A stretch of 64,000 nt of DNA from Emticicia oligotrophica DSM 17448 (GTDB lineage: Bacteria; Bacteroidota; Bacteroidia; Cytophagales; Spirosomataceae), in the NCBI RefSeq assembly GCF_000263195.1, contig NC_018742.1, positions 62,001-126,000 of the forward strand, given 5' to 3'. Both the position numbers and the translations under genes were made by a program. The notes beneath the pieces were generated by a model that searched no databases, was not told the origin of the DNA, and saw nothing but the letters and a program-made list of their open reading frames with translations. Positions 43,476 through 53,274 of the stretch are shown piece after piece (position 1 is the stretch's first letter; every line of letters starts with the position of its first letter).

Positions 43476-44075
43476 CTAACCCAGTTTATTTTTCTGCAAC
43501 CAGTTAAAAAGATTAGACTCAGACGAGTTATATCTTTTAGCAATAAACTTTTTAGTAGAGCCATTACTAAGAAGTGCTTCAATCTCAATTTTATATTTAT
43601 CCAACTTACTTTTACCAGCACCTTTGGGTCTTCCGAGTTTTACTCCGTTGGCTTTTTTTGTTTGCAGAGCTTCTTTTGTTCTTTTAGAAATCAAATCTCT
43701 TTCAATTTCTGCAACCATCGAAAAGACCATTGCCATTACCTTACTTTGAATCGTATCGTCTAATTGCCAATTACCTTTTACAGTATAAATCTTGATTCCT
43801 TTCTGAGTAGCTATTGAAATGATTTCCATGCACTCAAGCATACTTCTACCTAATCGAGAAAATTCACTCAAGAGTATGGTATCACCCGAAGTAAGCGTTT
43901 CAACAATATCTCCGATTTTTCTTTGTCTCCAATGAATTCTGCCCGAAGCCTTTTCTTCAACAAATTCAACTTTGCCTAAATTTTTATCATTGGCAAGGTG
44001 CAGTAGTTGTGATTTGTTTTTTTCGAGGTCTTGGTCGATGGTAGAAACCCTTAAATAAGCGACATTTCTTGACAT
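43476..44075 (-). CDS. Serine resolvase of the transposon (TniR/BinL-like)
   Basis: About 199 residues from the ATG at 44075; the longer upstream frame covers the divergent promoter and is rejected. The catalytic domain has Ser in NVAYLRVS, LLSEFSRLGRSMLE and AEIERDLISKRTKEAL. A C-terminal helix-turn-helix follows (KKFIAKRYNSSESNLFNWL). It resolves cointegrates made by replicative transposition. Divergent arrangement to the transposase is the Tn552 pattern. Confidence 0.9.
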   Translation of the reverse strand: MSRNVAYLRVSTIDQDLEKNKSQLLHLANDKNLGKVEFVEEKASGRIHWRQRKIGDIVETLTSGDTILLSEFSRLGRSMLECMEIISIATQKGIKIYTVKGNWQLDDTIQSKVMAMVFSMVAEIERDLISKRTKEALQTKKANGVKLGRPKGAGKSKLDKYKIEIEALLSNGSTKKFIAKRYNSSESNLFNWLQKNKLG

Positions 44076-44191
44076 AATTTTGAATATTCGATAAAAAGGT
44101 ATTTGTTTTATTTGTTTTGTATAAAATCGTTTTGTAATATTAGGTATTTTTATTAGATTATTCAAGTGATATAAATGAACGTTTAAACTAT
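44076..44191. promoter_or_regulatory. Probable res site and divergent promoters
   Basis: The 116-bp gap between resolvase and transposase holds TATTCGATAA (44085-44094) with related AT-rich half-sites (AAAAGGTATTTG, TATAAAATCG). Resolvase genes keep their res site just upstream, so this is its expected place. Confidence 0.5.
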
Positions 44192-46261
44192 ATGAAAAAA
44201 TCTGAACTTTTGAACGAAGATTTCATACAGTATCAAGAGCTATTGTACGTTAGAGATACATACTTAATTGATGTTTGCAAAATTTCCTCTCAGAAGATAG
44301 CAGGAATTATAGCTGCTTTTCAAACTAAAAAGACAATCTATGGAAAGCACATCAAGTCAGGCGAAAATATCTGGTTTGAATATGACCACCTGCCCTCAAA
44401 GATTAGAGAATCGAAATTACTACCATCAAAACCTGCTTTGATTGAAAACTTGAAAAATAATAAGTTTGACTATGAAAAAGAAAATAACCCTTTGTATCAG
44501 CGTGAAATGATTTTACTGAATATTGCCGTTGATAATTCAGAAATGTTTATCGCTGCGTTTAAAGAGTATAAAATTCCTAAAAATAAAATTAGTCCATATT
44601 GCAAAACATATGCAGTCCTAAAATTATTGACACAATTTGAACATCTTAAAATTCATGAAAAATATAACTTACACAATGCAATCTCAGATTCCGGGTTTTC
44701 ATTTCAATCAAATAACATCGACTATTTTTATGCAAAATATGCTGATGTACTTGAATTTGGATTAGTGAGAAGCATTACTCACAAAGGTGTTTCAAACAAA
44801 AATGCAAACAAGGTTACAAAAACACATGAAGACCTCGTTGGACATTTTTATAGGAATGGAAATAAACTTTCCAGAAGAGATATATTACAAAAAGTCAATA
44901 CTGCCCTAAAATTAAAAAATCTTCAACCGATTAGCCTTACTACCGTAAAAAGGATTCTTTTGAATACTTATAATAAAAATATTGATGGCATGGTTAGGAA
45001 TGGAGAAACTTGGACGAAAAATACGATTTTACCATTTCTCATTCGTTCAGAGCCAGAAAATTCTGGAGACCATTACCAAATTGATGCAACTAAATTACAA
45101 ATATGTTGTAAAGATGGAAATCAAGAAGGTGCGTTTTTATGGATTGCTGTGGTCATTGATGGGTACTCTCGACAAGTTATGGGCTTTGCTATTGCCGATA
45201 AGGAAACACCTGATTTGTATGCAAAAGCTCTTAAATCAGCCTTTTCAAGAGCAAATTTTTTACCGGCTGAAATTTTAAGAGATAATTATTTAGGTTATAC
45301 TCGAAATAACGATTTATCTGATTTGATTCAACAAACAGAAAATTTAGGAGTCATTTGGCGAGCCCATAAAGTAGGAAATCCTCGGGACAAAGGTATTGTT
45401 GAAAGTTTTAATAATATTTTCAATACAGTGTTTTGCAAACAAATTCCAGGTTATATAGGAGAAGGTATTAAAAGTAAAAATATTAATGCAAGACCTAATC
45501 CAGACATATTAACCTTTATGAAAAAGAATAAACTCTTACCAAATACCGATGAAGTTATTTTACGAGTGACTGCAAATATTCATAAATATAACCTGAACGG
45601 AACTCAAAATGACAAAATTTCGCCTTTAGAAAAGTTCCAATTAAAACCACCTAAAAATACAATTGTACTCAATAGTGAAGCGGATGCCCTCTTATACTTT
45701 AAAAAGAAAACAGTAAAAGTTTCTCGTTCAACTATATGTGTCAATGTAAATGATTGCTCTCATTTTTATCGTTTGTCTGACGCAGATTTAATTTTAGAAT
45801 TACACAACACCATGATTCAGGTTAGATATGACCCTCATAATATGTTATTAATATATCTTTTTACAGAATTAGAAAGCAAATTTATTACTCGTTTAGCTGA
45901 AGTACCTATTATTCCTCTTGCACAGATAAATCAAACCATTGATGACCAATCAAATTTAAAAGCTTATTTTCAACAAAATAAACAACTTTTAAAAAATTTA
46001 CAGCAAAAAATTGAAGAGCGTCAATCTGCTATTGATGCTTTAGAGCTACCACCTGAAGTGTTAGAATCTGGTTTTTCAGGTGATTTAGAAGTCTATAAAC
46101 TAAAAAAAGAAGAAAAATTCGATATTGATTATGGTAATCCTATTCAACTCCCTAAAGATAAAAAACTAAAAACAGATAAAATTTTTACCAAATACCGAAC
46201 TGTTTACAATGAAATACAAGATTTATTGTACAAGCAAAAAGGAACTGTTAAAAGATTATAG
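44192..46261 (+). CDS. DDE transposase (TniA/TnsB/Mu-like)
   Basis: A 689-residue transposase with N-terminal DNA-binding domains, an rve integrase core and a C-terminal beta-barrel and coiled coil. The catalytic triad is visible: Asp298 in YQIDATK, Asp364 in ILRDNYLGY, Glu404 in GIVESFN, spacing usual for the Mu/TniA group. It would cut the TGT...ACA ends and join them to the target. It is followed 2 bases later by the ATPase gene. Confidence 0.92.
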   Translation: MKKSELLNEDFIQYQELLYVRDTYLIDVCKISSQKIAGIIAAFQTKKTIYGKHIKSGENIWFEYDHLPSKIRESKLLPSKPALIENLKNNKFDYEKENNPLYQREMILLNIAVDNSEMFIAAFKEYKIPKNKISPYCKTYAVLKLLTQFEHLKIHEKYNLHNAISDSGFSFQSNNIDYFYAKYADVLEFGLVRSITHKGVSNKNANKVTKTHEDLVGHFYRNGNKLSRRDILQKVNTALKLKNLQPISLTTVKRILLNTYNKNIDGMVRNGETWTKNTILPFLIRSEPENSGDHYQIDATKLQICCKDGNQEGAFLWIAVVIDGYSRQVMGFAIADKETPDLYAKALKSAFSRANFLPAEILRDNYLGYTRNNDLSDLIQQTENLGVIWRAHKVGNPRDKGIVESFNNIFNTVFCKQIPGYIGEGIKSKNINARPNPDILTFMKKNKLLPNTDEVILRVTANIHKYNLNGTQNDKISPLEKFQLKPPKNTIVLNSEADALLYFKKKTVKVSRSTICVNVNDCSHFYRLSDADLILELHNTMIQVRYDPHNMLLIYLFTELESKFITRLAEVPIIPLAQINQTIDDQSNLKAYFQQNKQLLKNLQQKIEERQSAIDALELPPEVLESGFSGDLEVYKLKKEEKFDIDYGNPIQLPKDKKLKTDKIFTKYRTVYNEIQDLLYKQKGTVKRL

Positions 46262-46263
46262 GT

Positions 46264-46989
46264 ATGGAACTAAACAACTTTAACGTAGATTTGATTAAAA
46301 ATTCACCTGTTGGTTTGACTCTAGAAACCAACACTTTAAAAATCATCAATGAAAACTGCTATGATGCCATAGAATATAGACGTATGATTGCTTTTATCGG
46401 TGACTCTGGTTTTGGTAAAACCAAGTCTTTGGAATATTTTAGGAATAAAAATCGTAATGTTTACTATGTTGTTGTTGAAAAAAGTATGACCTCCCGAAAG
46501 TTTTATATTGAACTTCTAAACATTTTGGGATTTACTAATACATTTGGTGGTAGCGACCTGAACAATTTAATAAAAAGTATTAGCTTTCATCTGAATCAAT
46601 CTAAACAACCAAACCTTTTGATAATTGATGAAGCGGGTAAGTTTAGTGCTAATCAACTTTTGTATTTACATGAAATAAGGGATAATACAAAAAATAACAC
46701 AGGAATAATTTTGTGTGGTCCACCTTATTTCAAAAAAAATATGGAAAATTGGAAACTTTCTGAAAAACAGGGAATTCCCGAACTTTATCGAAGGATTCAG
46801 TCTTGGATAAGTTTAGAACAGCCAACCATGAAAGAGAAAAAAGCGTTTTGTGCAGAACATGGCATTTTAGCAGAATTGGCCGATGAAATATGTAAAGAAA
46901 GTAAAGATTTTGGAACGTTAGAAAATAGAATTTTAGAATGCCGAATAGCGGTGACTAAATATTTGAAAAATACTAAATCAAAAACATAA
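46264..46989 (+). CDS. Transposition ATPase (TniB/MuB-like)
   Basis: A 241-residue AAA ATPase: Walker A in GDSGFGKTKSLE near residue 46, Walker B in LLIIDEAGK, and sensor text ILCGPPYF. TniB-type proteins choose target DNA and activate the transposase. No TniQ gene follows: the stop codon is 2 bases from the right-end repeats. Confidence 0.9.
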   Translation: MELNNFNVDLIKNSPVGLTLETNTLKIINENCYDAIEYRRMIAFIGDSGFGKTKSLEYFRNKNRNVYYVVVEKSMTSRKFYIELLNILGFTNTFGGSDLNNLIKSISFHLNQSKQPNLLIIDEAGKFSANQLLYLHEIRDNTKNNTGIILCGPPYFKKNMENWKLSEKQGIPELYRRIQSWISLEQPTMKEKKAFCAEHGILAELADEICKESKDFGTLENRILECRIAVTKYLKNTKSKT

Positions 46990-46990
46990 A

Positions 46991-47039
46991 TTCGAGATTT
47001 TGTTTGGTCGTTTTTCGAGATTTCGTTTGGACCACTACA
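46991..47039 (-). repeat. Right end of the transposon
   Basis: TTCGAGATTTTGTTTGG (46991-47007), TTCGAGATTTCGTTTGG (47014-47030), then ACCACTACA ending at 47039. It mirrors the left end with two base differences. Confidence 0.85.
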
Positions 47040-47131
47040 GACTATAATTCTTTAGGAAATTTAACTCCTAATGAATGGAAAGAAAAAATTATGTTTTCAG
47101 TTTTGATGGTCTGAAAAAGTGGATACTTACA
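47040..47131 (+). pseudogene. IS3-family transposase C-terminal fragment and IS end
   Basis: The first 75 bases after the transposon encode DYNSLGNLTPNEWKEKI, the typical end of an IS3 orfB integrase (the xHSSLGxLTPxEF block), then a stop. AAAAAGTGGATACTTACA follows, which in reverse reads TGTAAGTATCCACTTTTT, an IS3-type terminal repeat. The rest of the IS is missing. Confidence 0.75.
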
Positions 47132-47136
47132 CACAG

Positions 47137-47177
47137 GTGGAGCGTTGCTGAAAGCATTAGCAAAGGGCTTTTGCTTG
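47137..47177 (+). repeat. 41-nt dispersed repeat, copy 2
   Basis: Matches the reverse complement of 21040-21080 at 37 of 41 bases and starts just after the IS3 end. The remaining 47178-47386 shows no gene or clear signal. Confidence 0.6.
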
Positions 47178-47386
47178 TTGTGTACTCACAATACAAGAGA
47201 ATTAATTTAAACCTGTCTTGATTTTATAGTTTAAATTTGGATTAATCCGTAAGGTAGGTATTTCCTTACATTTCAAATTGTACAATATTACATAAGTCTG
47301 ATTCTAAATCGAATAAATATAATTCTCTGATTTGAATGTATGAAGTTTATAGATTGGTAAAGTAATAGGTTCGATTAGAATGATAA

Positions 47387-48622
47387 TCAACATTCTGCAA
47401 AATGATTTTCAATTTCGATTATTGTGTTTTGTACTCCATTTTCATTATTAATAAATGGCATTAAATGTTTTGCATTGGTGTAAAGGTCAGTATTCAAAAG
47501 TAGCTCACCAACATTTTTTAAAAATATATTCTCGGTCATTTTGTTAATAGGTATAGGTTTTACTGCAAGCCCCTTTTGGTAAGATAGTTGTCCCCAAAAA
47601 TTTTGGTCGCCTATAGGGTAAAGGATTGGACAAATCATAAATGGTTTTCCTGCTCTTAAACACTCTGCCGTTGTTCCAATACCGCCATGATGAATGATAG
47701 CTCGTGTTAGTGGAAAAAGTTTTTCATAAGGAGCTGAAGCAATAACCTTTATCTTAGTACTACCTTCAAGCCTTTCAGTGTGGTTAAGTCCCCAACCTTT
47801 TACAACAATAATCCTTGTATTATAAACTTCTGTTAGTTTGATGATAGCGGATTGTAAATCAAATTTGCTTTTGAATGGCATACTACCAAATGTTAATAAT
47901 AAGGGTGGCTCGCCCGCATCAATAAAGTCTTTTATGTCTGTTGGTAGCTCTGTTTCTGAAGTACCGAACCAAAAACCTGTGAATGTTGAATTTATAGAAA
48001 AGTCATGTGGAATAGGTAAAAAACTGGAACTTATCCCGTAAATATTCTTGACTGGCGGTAATATGAATTTTTTAGGCAAATCAAATTTAGCTCTAAACTG
48101 TCCGATTGGTTTTGATAAAAGTTTTATACTAAGATTTGAAAAGGTGTAAGTCAATTTATTTAAAAAATTAGGAATCGGCAGTCCACTCAATGCAGGATTG
48201 GCAAATTCAATAGTTGGTTCAACGATTGGTAAAACATTTGTTCTAATCATTTTATGTGGAAATTGGTCCGCAAAACTGTCTGCTAAGGTTTTAACATGGT
48301 ACAAAACAATGTCGCTTTCTACGGCTAATTTGTAGAATTCCGCTAATGAGTTAGTAATAAGTGGGTAAACCCACTTATTCAAATTTCGTTTAATGGCAAA
48401 AGGGTTTCCTGCCATCATTTTCTTACCCTCTTCGGAGTTTAGAACTTCTTGAAAGTCGGCTTCAACAGGTGCAAAGTCAAGACCATAAGATTCTATAAGT
48501 TGCTTAAAGTTTTTAGCAGTTGATAAGATAACTTGATGTCCATGTTGTTTGAGAGCTTGCCCTAAAACAGCATAAGGCTGAACATCGCCACGAGTTCCAA
48601 GTGTAAATATTGCTATTTTCAT
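47387..48622 (-). CDS. GT1-type glycosyltransferase (UGT/MGT-like)
   Basis: About 411 residues from the ATG at 48622; a TTG three codons earlier is less likely. N-terminal IAIFTLGTRGDVQPYAVLGQAL and the C-terminal nucleotide-sugar block IIHHGGIGTTAECLRAGKPFMICPILYPIGDQNFWG are hallmarks of GT-B fold GT1 enzymes that glycosylate small lipids, carotenoids or macrolides. The acceptor is unknown. Confidence 0.9.
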   Translation of the reverse strand: MKIAIFTLGTRGDVQPYAVLGQALKQHGHQVILSTAKNFKQLIESYGLDFAPVEADFQEVLNSEEGKKMMAGNPFAIKRNLNKWVYPLITNSLAEFYKLAVESDIVLYHVKTLADSFADQFPHKMIRTNVLPIVEPTIEFANPALSGLPIPNFLNKLTYTFSNLSIKLLSKPIGQFRAKFDLPKKFILPPVKNIYGISSSFLPIPHDFSINSTFTGFWFGTSETELPTDIKDFIDAGEPPLLLTFGSMPFKSKFDLQSAIIKLTEVYNTRIIVVKGWGLNHTERLEGSTKIKVIASAPYEKLFPLTRAIIHHGGIGTTAECLRAGKPFMICPILYPIGDQNFWGQLSYQKGLAVKPIPINKMTENIFLKNVGELLLNTDLYTNAKHLMPFINNENGVQNTIIEIENHFAEC

Positions 48623-48704
48623 TTGATTCAAATCAAAGAGAATATTTTGTTTTATTAGATAATATAGTAACTTTCTTATTCTTTTTTAAACAAGTGTAAC
48701 TAAA

Positions 48705-49457
48705 CTATCGTATTATATAATCATTAGGAAATAACCTGACAATATAGTTTTTGTAGAATTTCTGCATTTTCCATGCAAACTGTCGATAATAGCTTTTAGG
48801 TTTGGTAGAAATTGAAGAATTCATCTGACCATTATGAGAACCTTCTTCAACCATTGGTGGATGAACCCAATGGACTTTTACAATCCTCCTCCTAATAACA
48901 TCATCAATCCACCAATCAATCACATTATTACATTTATTTGTAAAAATCTCGTTCATAATATTAATAGCTCCTTGTCTATCAATAATGTATGCACCACAAT
49001 GCCTACAAGATTTAGCTTGATAGATATATTTATCTTTTTTTGTTACCCAAACAGATGGTGTGCGTAATGTTGTATTTTCGAGAGAAATGATAAAACCTTT
49101 CTCAAGGTTTCTTATTTCTGATTCAATTTTATATAAATCTTTAACAAAGTTCCCAAGAAAGAACGGGTCATTTTCAAAGATTATAGCATATTTTAAGTTT
49201 CTGTCTATTATTTTTTTGTAGGTTAAAATATGATTAAGCGTACAAGAAAGTACACCATCACTTAGTTTTGTTTTTATATCAGAAGTAAAATAGGTATTGA
49301 TGATTTCATCATTAAAGCATGAGGGGTCTCCATCGGTAACAAACTCAAAAGAAATATTATTTTCGGTAAATAATTCTATTATTCGTCTTTCGTGTTCTTC
49401 ATAGCCTTTTAGTGCATGAATTACAAAAACACCTTCTTGGAGAGTTTGATAAACCAT
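48705..49457 (-). CDS. Glycosyltransferase family 25 protein
   Basis: A 250-residue protein with GT25 features: FVIHALKGYEEHERRI near the start, SDGVLSCTLNHILTYKKI, the acidic motif AIIFENDPFF (in place of the usual ExD), and a helical tail with WVHPPMVEEGSHNG. GT25 enzymes add sugars to lipopolysaccharide. A separate gene from the GT1 neighbour, 82 bases apart. Confidence 0.85.
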   Translation of the reverse strand: MVYQTLQEGVFVIHALKGYEEHERRIIELFTENNISFEFVTDGDPSCFNDEIINTYFTSDIKTKLSDGVLSCTLNHILTYKKIIDRNLKYAIIFENDPFFLGNFVKDLYKIESEIRNLEKGFIISLENTTLRTPSVWVTKKDKYIYQAKSCRHCGAYIIDRQGAINIMNEIFTNKCNNVIDWWIDDVIRRRIVKVHWVHPPMVEEGSHNGQMNSSISTKPKSYYRQFAWKMQKFYKNYIVRLFPNDYIIR

Positions 49458-49499
49458 ATTGTGCTGTATAAGAATATTCGATGTTTAAAGTAGAAAGTT

Positions 49500-49829
49500 T
49501 CAGAGAAATAAAATTAAAAAAATGGCAATTATTTGTGTAAATAGGGTAACATAAGCCTGAAAAGCTAATATTTGGTGTATGTCGAAAATTACAAAGATTA
49601 GTGCAATTATATTTAATAGAAAAATAATGTTTTTTTGTTTGTTAATGCAAGAGAAATAGATGTAAGCTAAATTTATTAAGTTAATAAAAATGCAAATTCC
49701 GAATGTAATTGAATGCGTGTAACTGACTTTGAAATCACCTAAATATTCGCCAATTAGGTTTACTAAATTCACCCCAATAGCAATCGCAAAGACATAATAT
49801 GGTAATTTTGTTTGTTTTTCAAAAAGCAT
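49500..49829 (-). CDS. Small membrane protein, unknown
   Basis: A 109-residue protein made almost entirely of four predicted membrane helices (about residues 10-28, 38-58, 65-84 and 88-108). The ATG is preceded by an A-rich stretch. It follows the NhaD gene on the same strand with a 20-base gap and may be co-transcribed. No family recognised. Confidence 0.6.
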   Translation of the reverse strand: MLFEKQTKLPYYVFAIAIGVNLVNLIGEYLGDFKVSYTHSITFGICIFINLINLAYIYFSCINKQKNIIFLLNIIALIFVIFDIHQILAFQAYVTLFTQIIAIFLILFL

Positions 49830-49849
49830 AGTTTAATTTTTGATGATGC

Positions 49850-51121
49850 TCAGAAAAATTTTGATTGTAAAATAAAGACCATAATTCCAGCAAAATAGCC
49901 TGCTAATGCTAAAAAGCTAATACGTTTGATATACCAAAAGAAATCTATTTTTTCCATTCCCATAGCTGCTACACCAGCCGCCGAACCAATGATTAATGCA
50001 CTTCCTCCTGTACCTGAACAATAGGCAAGTAATTCCCAGAATTTATGGTCTGTCGGAAAAACCTCAAGCGGATACATACCCATAGCGGCTGCGACCAATG
50101 GAACATTATCAACAATAGAAGATAAAAGCCCAATTAATACCACAATAGATGTTTGGTCTTTGACTGTTTGATTTAACCACATCGCAAGATTTCCTAAAAT
50201 ACCTACAGTTTGTAAACTTGATACTGCCAACAAAATACCAACAAAAAAAAGTAAACTTGGTAAATCTGTTTTTTGCAGAGCATACATAATAGAAAACTTA
50301 GCCTTATATTCTTCGTCTTTACGTTTGGTGAGTAACTCAGTCATTAGCCAAATAAAACCAAGCACCAATAACATTCCGATAAACGGAGGAAGATGAGTAA
50401 TTGCTTTGAAGATAGGTACAAAAATTAGTCCTCCTAAGCCTACTAAGAAGATGATTTTCTGTTCGGTACTATCCGATTTATGTTTTTCATAGAAAAAGTT
50501 TTGAGGTGGAAAGTTCCCTTTCAATGTAAAGCTTAATAAAATTGTTGGAACAATCAAACAAGCGATACTTGGTAAAATTAGTATTTTTACGATGTTTATT
50601 GCCGTAATTTGTCCTCCTATCCAAAGCATGGTTGTTGTTACATCTCCCATCGGCGACCAAGCACCACCTGCATTAGCCGCAATTACAATCATACCAATGT
50701 ATAACAAACGAGTATTTTTATCTTCTACTAATTTTTTTATGAGAGCAACCATTACGATTGTAGTCGTTAGGTTGTCTAAAATAGCAGAAAGTATAAACGT
50801 AAAGATTGAGATAATCCAAAGTAAAGTCCGTTTGTTTTGAGTAGTAATTCTGTTGGTAATTATCTCAAAGCCATTGTAATTATCTATTAACTCAACGATG
50901 GTCATTGCACCCATCAAGAAAAAAACAATTCCTGCTATTTCGCCTACATGGTGCATTAATTCTGACTCAACGATATGTTTGTCGGGTAATATAAAAGCAG
51001 CGATTGCCCAACAGATTGCCCCTGTGAGTAAAGCCGAAGATGATTTATTGACCGATATTGAATGTTCGAGAACTATACCGATATATCCTAAAACAAAGAC
51101 AATAATTAATAAACTTAGCAT
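49850..51121 (-). CDS. nhaD: NhaD-type Na+/H+ antiporter
   Basis: A 423-residue inner-membrane antiporter with about 11-12 helices. Family blocks: LMGAMTIVELIDNYNGFEIIT, LSAILDNLTTTIVMVALI, NAGGAWSPMGDVTTTMLWIGG and SIVDNVPLVAAAMGMYP. It exports Na+ (or Li+) in exchange for protons. A terminator-like hairpin lies upstream. Confidence 0.92.
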   Translation of the reverse strand: MLSLLIIVFVLGYIGIVLEHSISVNKSSSALLTGAICWAIAAFILPDKHIVESELMHHVGEIAGIVFFLMGAMTIVELIDNYNGFEIITNRITTQNKRTLLWIISIFTFILSAILDNLTTTIVMVALIKKLVEDKNTRLLYIGMIVIAANAGGAWSPMGDVTTTMLWIGGQITAINIVKILILPSIACLIVPTILLSFTLKGNFPPQNFFYEKHKSDSTEQKIIFLVGLGGLIFVPIFKAITHLPPFIGMLLVLGFIWLMTELLTKRKDEEYKAKFSIMYALQKTDLPSLLFFVGILLAVSSLQTVGILGNLAMWLNQTVKDQTSIVVLIGLLSSIVDNVPLVAAAMGMYPLEVFPTDHKFWELLAYCSGTGGSALIIGSAAGVAAMGMEKIDFFWYIKRISFLALAGYFAGIMVFILQSKFF

Positions 51122-51142
51122 AAATGATTTGATTATTTAAAA

Positions 51143-51167
51143 CAATAGCGGGTAAAACCCGCCATTG
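51143..51167 (-). terminator. Terminator of the coiled-coil gene
   Basis: Read on the minus strand: CAATGGCGGGT, loop TTT, ACCCGCTATTG, then TTTT. The 11-bp GC-rich stem has one mismatch. It separates the 51241 gene from nhaD. Confidence 0.75.
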
Positions 51168-51240
51168 TAAACCTAAGAGTGAAAATGTGAAAACTCACAC
51201 TTTATTAATCTGTAACACGTTTAAACTAAGTTACAGACTA

Positions 51241-52158
51241 CTAAATTACTCTAAACTGAACCCCGCCTATGAATGATGAATTTGTATATATTTCAATGAA
51301 ATAATAACCTGCTTTTAGCTTATTCTCGATAGCATATTTTATAGAAATTCTTTTCGGCAAATTATCAAAGTTTAGTGTTTGTGTAGATTGTGCTATTGCC
51401 TTTATTTCTCTGCCTTCGCCCAAATCAATTTCTATATTTTTATTGTCTCGGTCTTGGATTGGATTAGAATTTTGGTCTTTGATACACAAATAAACAAGCT
51501 GGGTACCTTCCAACCCAAGGTCTTTTGGTAAGTCAAAAGATACATCTAACTGCCTAGTTCTTCGTGATTTGACAGTTAATTTATCGTTGCGTTTTAGCAC
51601 TTCGACTCTAAAGCTACCTGCTGAAAGTAGAGGCTTGATTGCAAGCGTGGCAACATTAGCACTCAGTTGTTCTTCCAATTGTTCATTTTTGAGGCTTAAT
51701 CTCGAATTTTCCTCTCTTAATTTTTGGTTTTCGCTCAGTAGACTATTGGATTTTTCATTCAACTCTTCAACTCTACGAAGGAGTTCTGTTTTCAAAGCCA
51801 ATAATTCTTTGATTTGGTTTTTAAGCGAGTTGGCATTTTGGGAATCTTTTTTGTATTTATTGATAATAATTTCCTTTTGTTTCATCGCACCTTCTAAAGT
51901 AGCAATATTTGAAGCAAAAGTTTCATTTTGGGATTCTATGCTGGTTAGTTTTGAACTAATTTCAGAGATATCTCTCTCTAATCGGTTTTTGATAACTGCT
52001 AGAGAATCAACTTTTATTTTCAACTGTCCTTTTTCAGCTTTGTGTGTGTTACTACTACTACACTGAGAAATTCCCCAAATCATAGCTATAAACAGGCCAA
52101 CAGTTACAACTAAGGCATAAATGCGTGTTTCTTTTTCGCTAAATCTGTACTGTTTCAT
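51241..52158 (-). CDS. Membrane-anchored coiled-coil protein, unknown
   Basis: About 305 residues from the ATG at 52158 (MKQYRFSEKE). The longer frame starting at 52242 overlaps the deacetylase end and is less likely. One membrane helix (about residues 14-34) precedes a long coiled coil (about 45-175) and a C-terminal beta domain of about 120 residues (RRTRQLDVSFDLP, KAGYYFIEIYTN). It may be a cell-envelope spacer; no enzymatic motif is seen. Confidence 0.75.
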   Translation of the reverse strand: MKQYRFSEKETRIYALVVTVGLFIAMIWGISQCSSSNTHKAEKGQLKIKVDSLAVIKNRLERDISEISSKLTSIESQNETFASNIATLEGAMKQKEIIINKYKKDSQNANSLKNQIKELLALKTELLRRVEELNEKSNSLLSENQKLREENSRLSLKNEQLEEQLSANVATLAIKPLLSAGSFRVEVLKRNDKLTVKSRRTRQLDVSFDLPKDLGLEGTQLVYLCIKDQNSNPIQDRDNKNIEIDLGEGREIKAIAQSTQTLNFDNLPKRISIKYAIENKLKAGYYFIEIYTNSSFIGGVQFRVI

Positions 52159-52234
52159 AGTGTTTTTTTTCAAATTTATTTCTTGAATCTGAAAATTTAC
52201 TGAAAATCTGCCACCTTCTGAAAATTTTTTATTT

Positions 52235-53014
52235 CTACCCATTGAGTCCTTTTAAACCTTGAATTTTAAACTTAAAAATTCTCAAACTTTCATCTCCTTT
52301 TACACTTAAACGTTTTATCAGATATGGATTTTTTTGTGGGTTTATACTTATACCATTGCCAACTATAAAAGCTCCTTTTAGCCCTAAAAACTCCAATGCA
52401 CTTTTCAAGTATCCAAACGTAATTTTATCTTTGGGATATGCTCCATAAGGATAGGCAAAGAATGGTGCAAAAGGTAAATCGTTATTTTTGAAAAAATCAT
52501 GATTAAGTTTTAGCTCTTTTACAATTAGTTCTATTCCAAATTGTCTGAAACTTATGTGTGTATGGGAGTGAAGCCCAAATGATACTAATTTAGAATCAAG
52601 GCTTTTTAGCTGCTCTAAACTCATTAGTTTTTGTGGGTGCTTTTCCCAGCTACTTTCTTTTCCAATAAATGCCGTTGGTAAGAAAATAGTTACAGGTATT
52701 TTATATTTTTGAATGATTGGATAAGCTAACTCTAAATTATTTAAATATCCATCATCGAAAGTAATCACAATTCTTTTTTGTTCGATACTTGAAAAGTTGT
52801 CAAATAAGCTCTCAATTGGAATTATCTCGAAACCTTCTTCTAATAAAAATTGTATTTGTTTTTCAAAATCAGAAATCTTCACAGTTAAATCATCAGAAGC
52901 ATTTATCGAGAATTTGTGATACAGTAAGATGGTAATACTGCTTTGGTGGGTTTGTTTACCCAAATACAAAAAAAGTATGATGATTGATGCCAATAAAAAG
53001 TAAAATGTTAGCAT
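52235..53014 (-). CDS. Polysaccharide deacetylase (NodB-like)
   Basis: About 259 residues from the ATG at 53014; a TTG start 39 bases upstream is also possible. An N-terminal membrane helix precedes ITILLYHKF. The NodB motifs follow: VITFDDGYLNN (Asp pair), SFGLHSHTH (metal His) and FFAYPYGAYPK. It removes acetyl groups from an N-acetylated polysaccharide in the periplasm, using a metal held by Asp-His-His. Confidence 0.9.
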   Translation of the reverse strand: MLTFYFLLASIIILFLYLGKQTHQSSITILLYHKFSINASDDLTVKISDFEKQIQFLLEEGFEIIPIESLFDNFSSIEQKRIVITFDDGYLNNLELAYPIIQKYKIPVTIFLPTAFIGKESSWEKHPQKLMSLEQLKSLDSKLVSFGLHSHTHISFRQFGIELIVKELKLNHDFFKNNDLPFAPFFAYPYGAYPKDKITFGYLKSALEFLGLKGAFIVGNGISINPQKNPYLIKRLSVKGDESLRIFKFKIQGLKGLNG

Positions 53015-53274
53015 ATATTTAAGGTTTAACTTCAAATTATAAATCAAATCCAATTATATGATTAGTCCTGAAATTACGCTTAGAGTAATTGAGTTGCTAA
53101 ATGTAATAGGGATTTATTTTGTTTTTTTGGTTATGATATACTTTATACCTATTGAGTTTTGCCACCAATCTAATTTAGCGTTATGTAAACCCACAAAAGG
53201 CACGGCGGACATACATAAATCTCATTTTTTTAAGGAAGAATACTTAATTCTCCCACATGGCCGTAGATAGCCAC

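Noticed and set aside
53058..53270. 70-codon plus-strand frame with a hydrophobic start
   Set aside because: It has no recognisable domain, and its hydrophobic start is explained by AT-rich sequence upstream of the deacetylase gene.
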